From positions 1 through 7,046 of the forward strand of contig PBEX01000001.1 of assembly GCA_002718515.1 (NCBI GenBank): a stretch of DNA of 7,046 nucleotides, read 5' to 3'. Origin of the DNA: Phycisphaerae bacterium (lineage in GTDB: Bacteria; Planctomycetota; Phycisphaerae; Phycisphaerales; SM1A02). Both the position numbers and the translations under genes were made by a program. This document shows, one piece after another, positions 6,136-7,046 of the stretch. Positions within the stretch are counted from its first letter, which is position 1. Each line of letters opens with the position of its first letter. Below the pieces are notes generated by a model, which was not told the DNA's origin, searched no databases, and saw only the letters and a program-made list of their open reading frames with translations.

Positions 6136-7046
6136 ATGAAGTTGCTTCTGCAACTATCTGCCTTGGTCAGCTTGCTTTTCTCCTGCGCCGCAAGAGCACA
6201 AACGTTTAAGCCCCAGCAAATTTCATTCTTCGAAAAGAAAATTCGCCCCATTCTGGCCAAGCATTGCTTCGAGTGCCACTCGGACAAGGCAAAGAAGCTG
6301 GAAGGAGGACTTCGCCTCGATCACCGCAAAGGGTTCATCGAGGGAGGAACCTCCGGCAAACCAGTGGCTCTACCAGGCGCCAAGTTAGCCCAAACGAGAC
6401 TCTTTCAGGTGGTGCGGCTGAAGCATATCGAAAAGAAGCGCATACACCCACCGCTCGCCAAACTCCTGACGATCCCCGAGATCAAGTCCTTGGCAGCTTG
6501 GGTGCAAATAAAACTTCCCTACCCCGAGGCCACAGAAACCAATGCGCTTGTGGAAAAAAAGTCCGCCAACGACTGGAAGGAAAAATTCGATTGGGACAAA
6601 GCACGCTCCTTCTGGGCCTTTCAACAACCGGAAACACACAAGGTGCCGCATCCCAAGAAGACCGACTGGAGCCAATCGGACATCGACCGCTTCATACTCG
6701 CACAATTGGAAGCCACCGGTCTGCGTCCCGTCAAGGATGCCTCTAAGCCCACTCTCCTGCGGCGACTTTATTTCGACTTGATCGGCCTGCCTCCAACACC
6801 GGCCCAAATGAAAGCTTTCCTCGACGACGATTCAAGCAAGGCCTTCCAGAAAGTGGTCGACGAATTGCTTGCCTCCCGCCAGTTCGGCGAACGCTGGGGC
6901 AGACACTGGATGGACGTCGCCCGCTATGCCGAATCCACCGGAATGGAGCGCAACTTCACCTACCCGCACGCTTGGCGATATCGCGATTACGTCATAAAGT
7001 CCTTCAACCAGGACAAGCCTTACGATCAATTCATCAAGGAACAAGT
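6136..7046 (+). CDS. PSCyt1/DUF1549 cytochrome c protein, 3' part missing
   Basis: Translated from the ATG at 6136, 303 codons are visible and the frame is open at the right edge. A signal peptide ends in ARA (19-21), with likely cleavage before Q22. A cysteine at 17 (LFSC) makes a lipoprotein conceivable, but Phe at -2 is a poor lipobox. Residues 30-125 are a planctomycete cytochrome c domain (PSCyt1) with haem motif CFECH at 44-48 and the usual [14 protein letters not shown] lead-in. From about 178, [12 protein letters not shown] to [18 protein letters not shown] (250-267) is the PSD1/DUF1549 domain. Such proteins usually continue with DUF1553 and total 700-1,000 residues, often beside a DUF1501 gene; both would lie outside. 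Role unproven; probably a periplasmic electron-transfer or carbohydrate-related enzyme. The usual MPP motif reads HPP (104-106). No Shine-Dalgarno is visible; the gene starts 59 bases after the previous stop. Confidence 0.92.
   Translation, partial: MKLLLQLSALVSLLFSCAARAQTFKPQQISFFEKKIRPILAKHCFECHSDKAKKLEGGLRLDHRKGFIEGGTSGKPVALPGAKLAQTRLFQVVRLKHIEKKRIHPPLAKLLTIPEIKSLAAWVQIKLPYPEATETNALVEKKSANDWKEKFDWDKARSFWAFQQPETHKVPHPKKTDWSQSDIDRFILAQLEATGLRPVKDASKPTLLRRLYFDLIGLPPTPAQMKAFLDDDSSKAFQKVVDELLASRQFGERWGRHWMDVARYAESTGMERNFTYPHAWRYRDYVIKSFNQDKPYDQFIKEQ

Noticed and set aside
5508..6267. AAGCATTGC occurs both in the 5505-5518 hairpin and at the start of the haem-motif codons.
   Set aside because: A single shared 9-mer, once in coding sequence; no repeat structure around it.
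6264..6746. A 160-codon plus-strand open frame in another frame inside the cytochrome gene.
   Set aside because: Its product is arginine-rich and low-complexity, while the overlapping frame encodes clear PSCyt1 and DUF1549 domains.

Overview
The window reads as chromosomal DNA from a free-living member of the PVC group, most likely Verrucomicrobiota and possibly Planctomycetota. The strongest clue is the right-hand gene, a PSCyt1 (planctomycete-type cytochrome c) plus DUF1549 protein; that architecture is strongly expanded in this group. Nearby PQQ-like propeller and exported methyltransferase genes fit the same origin. There are no mobile elements, RNA genes or CRISPR arrays. About seven genes fill the window densely, and no gene-free stretch exceeds 130 bases.

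Left half, minus strand (bases 1-3373): three housekeeping enzymes all read leftward. They are ispH (last step of the MEP isoprenoid pathway), purB (adenylosuccinate lyase of purine synthesis) and a phosphofructokinase of the pyrophosphate-dependent type, which is cut by the window edge. ispH and purB are 41 bases apart and are probably co-transcribed. The kinase follows after 126 bases.

Centre (3374-3461): an 88-base divergent intergenic region separates the two blocks. It holds the ispH ribosome binding site, AT-rich -10-like boxes on both strands, and a 27-base dyad (6-base arms) that could be a shared operator.

Right half, plus strand (3462-7046): four consecutive genes, each starting with a predicted signal peptide. 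They encode a SAM-methyltransferase-fold protein; a PQQ-like beta-propeller overlapping it by ATGA; a 176-residue secreted protein of unknown function; and the PSCyt1/DUF1549 cytochrome, cut by the right edge. The first two are very likely translationally coupled. Whether all four form one functional unit cannot be decided here. The block looks like cell-envelope or periplasmic accessory metabolism, next to but transcribed away from the housekeeping genes.

Most notable points: an apparently exported methyltransferase coupled to an exported propeller; a cytochrome domain with no methionine available as distal haem ligand; a PurB that resembles actinobacterial sequences; and phosphofructokinase active-site residues diagnostic of pyrophosphate use. 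I see no clear evidence of a defence system or other wholly new machinery.
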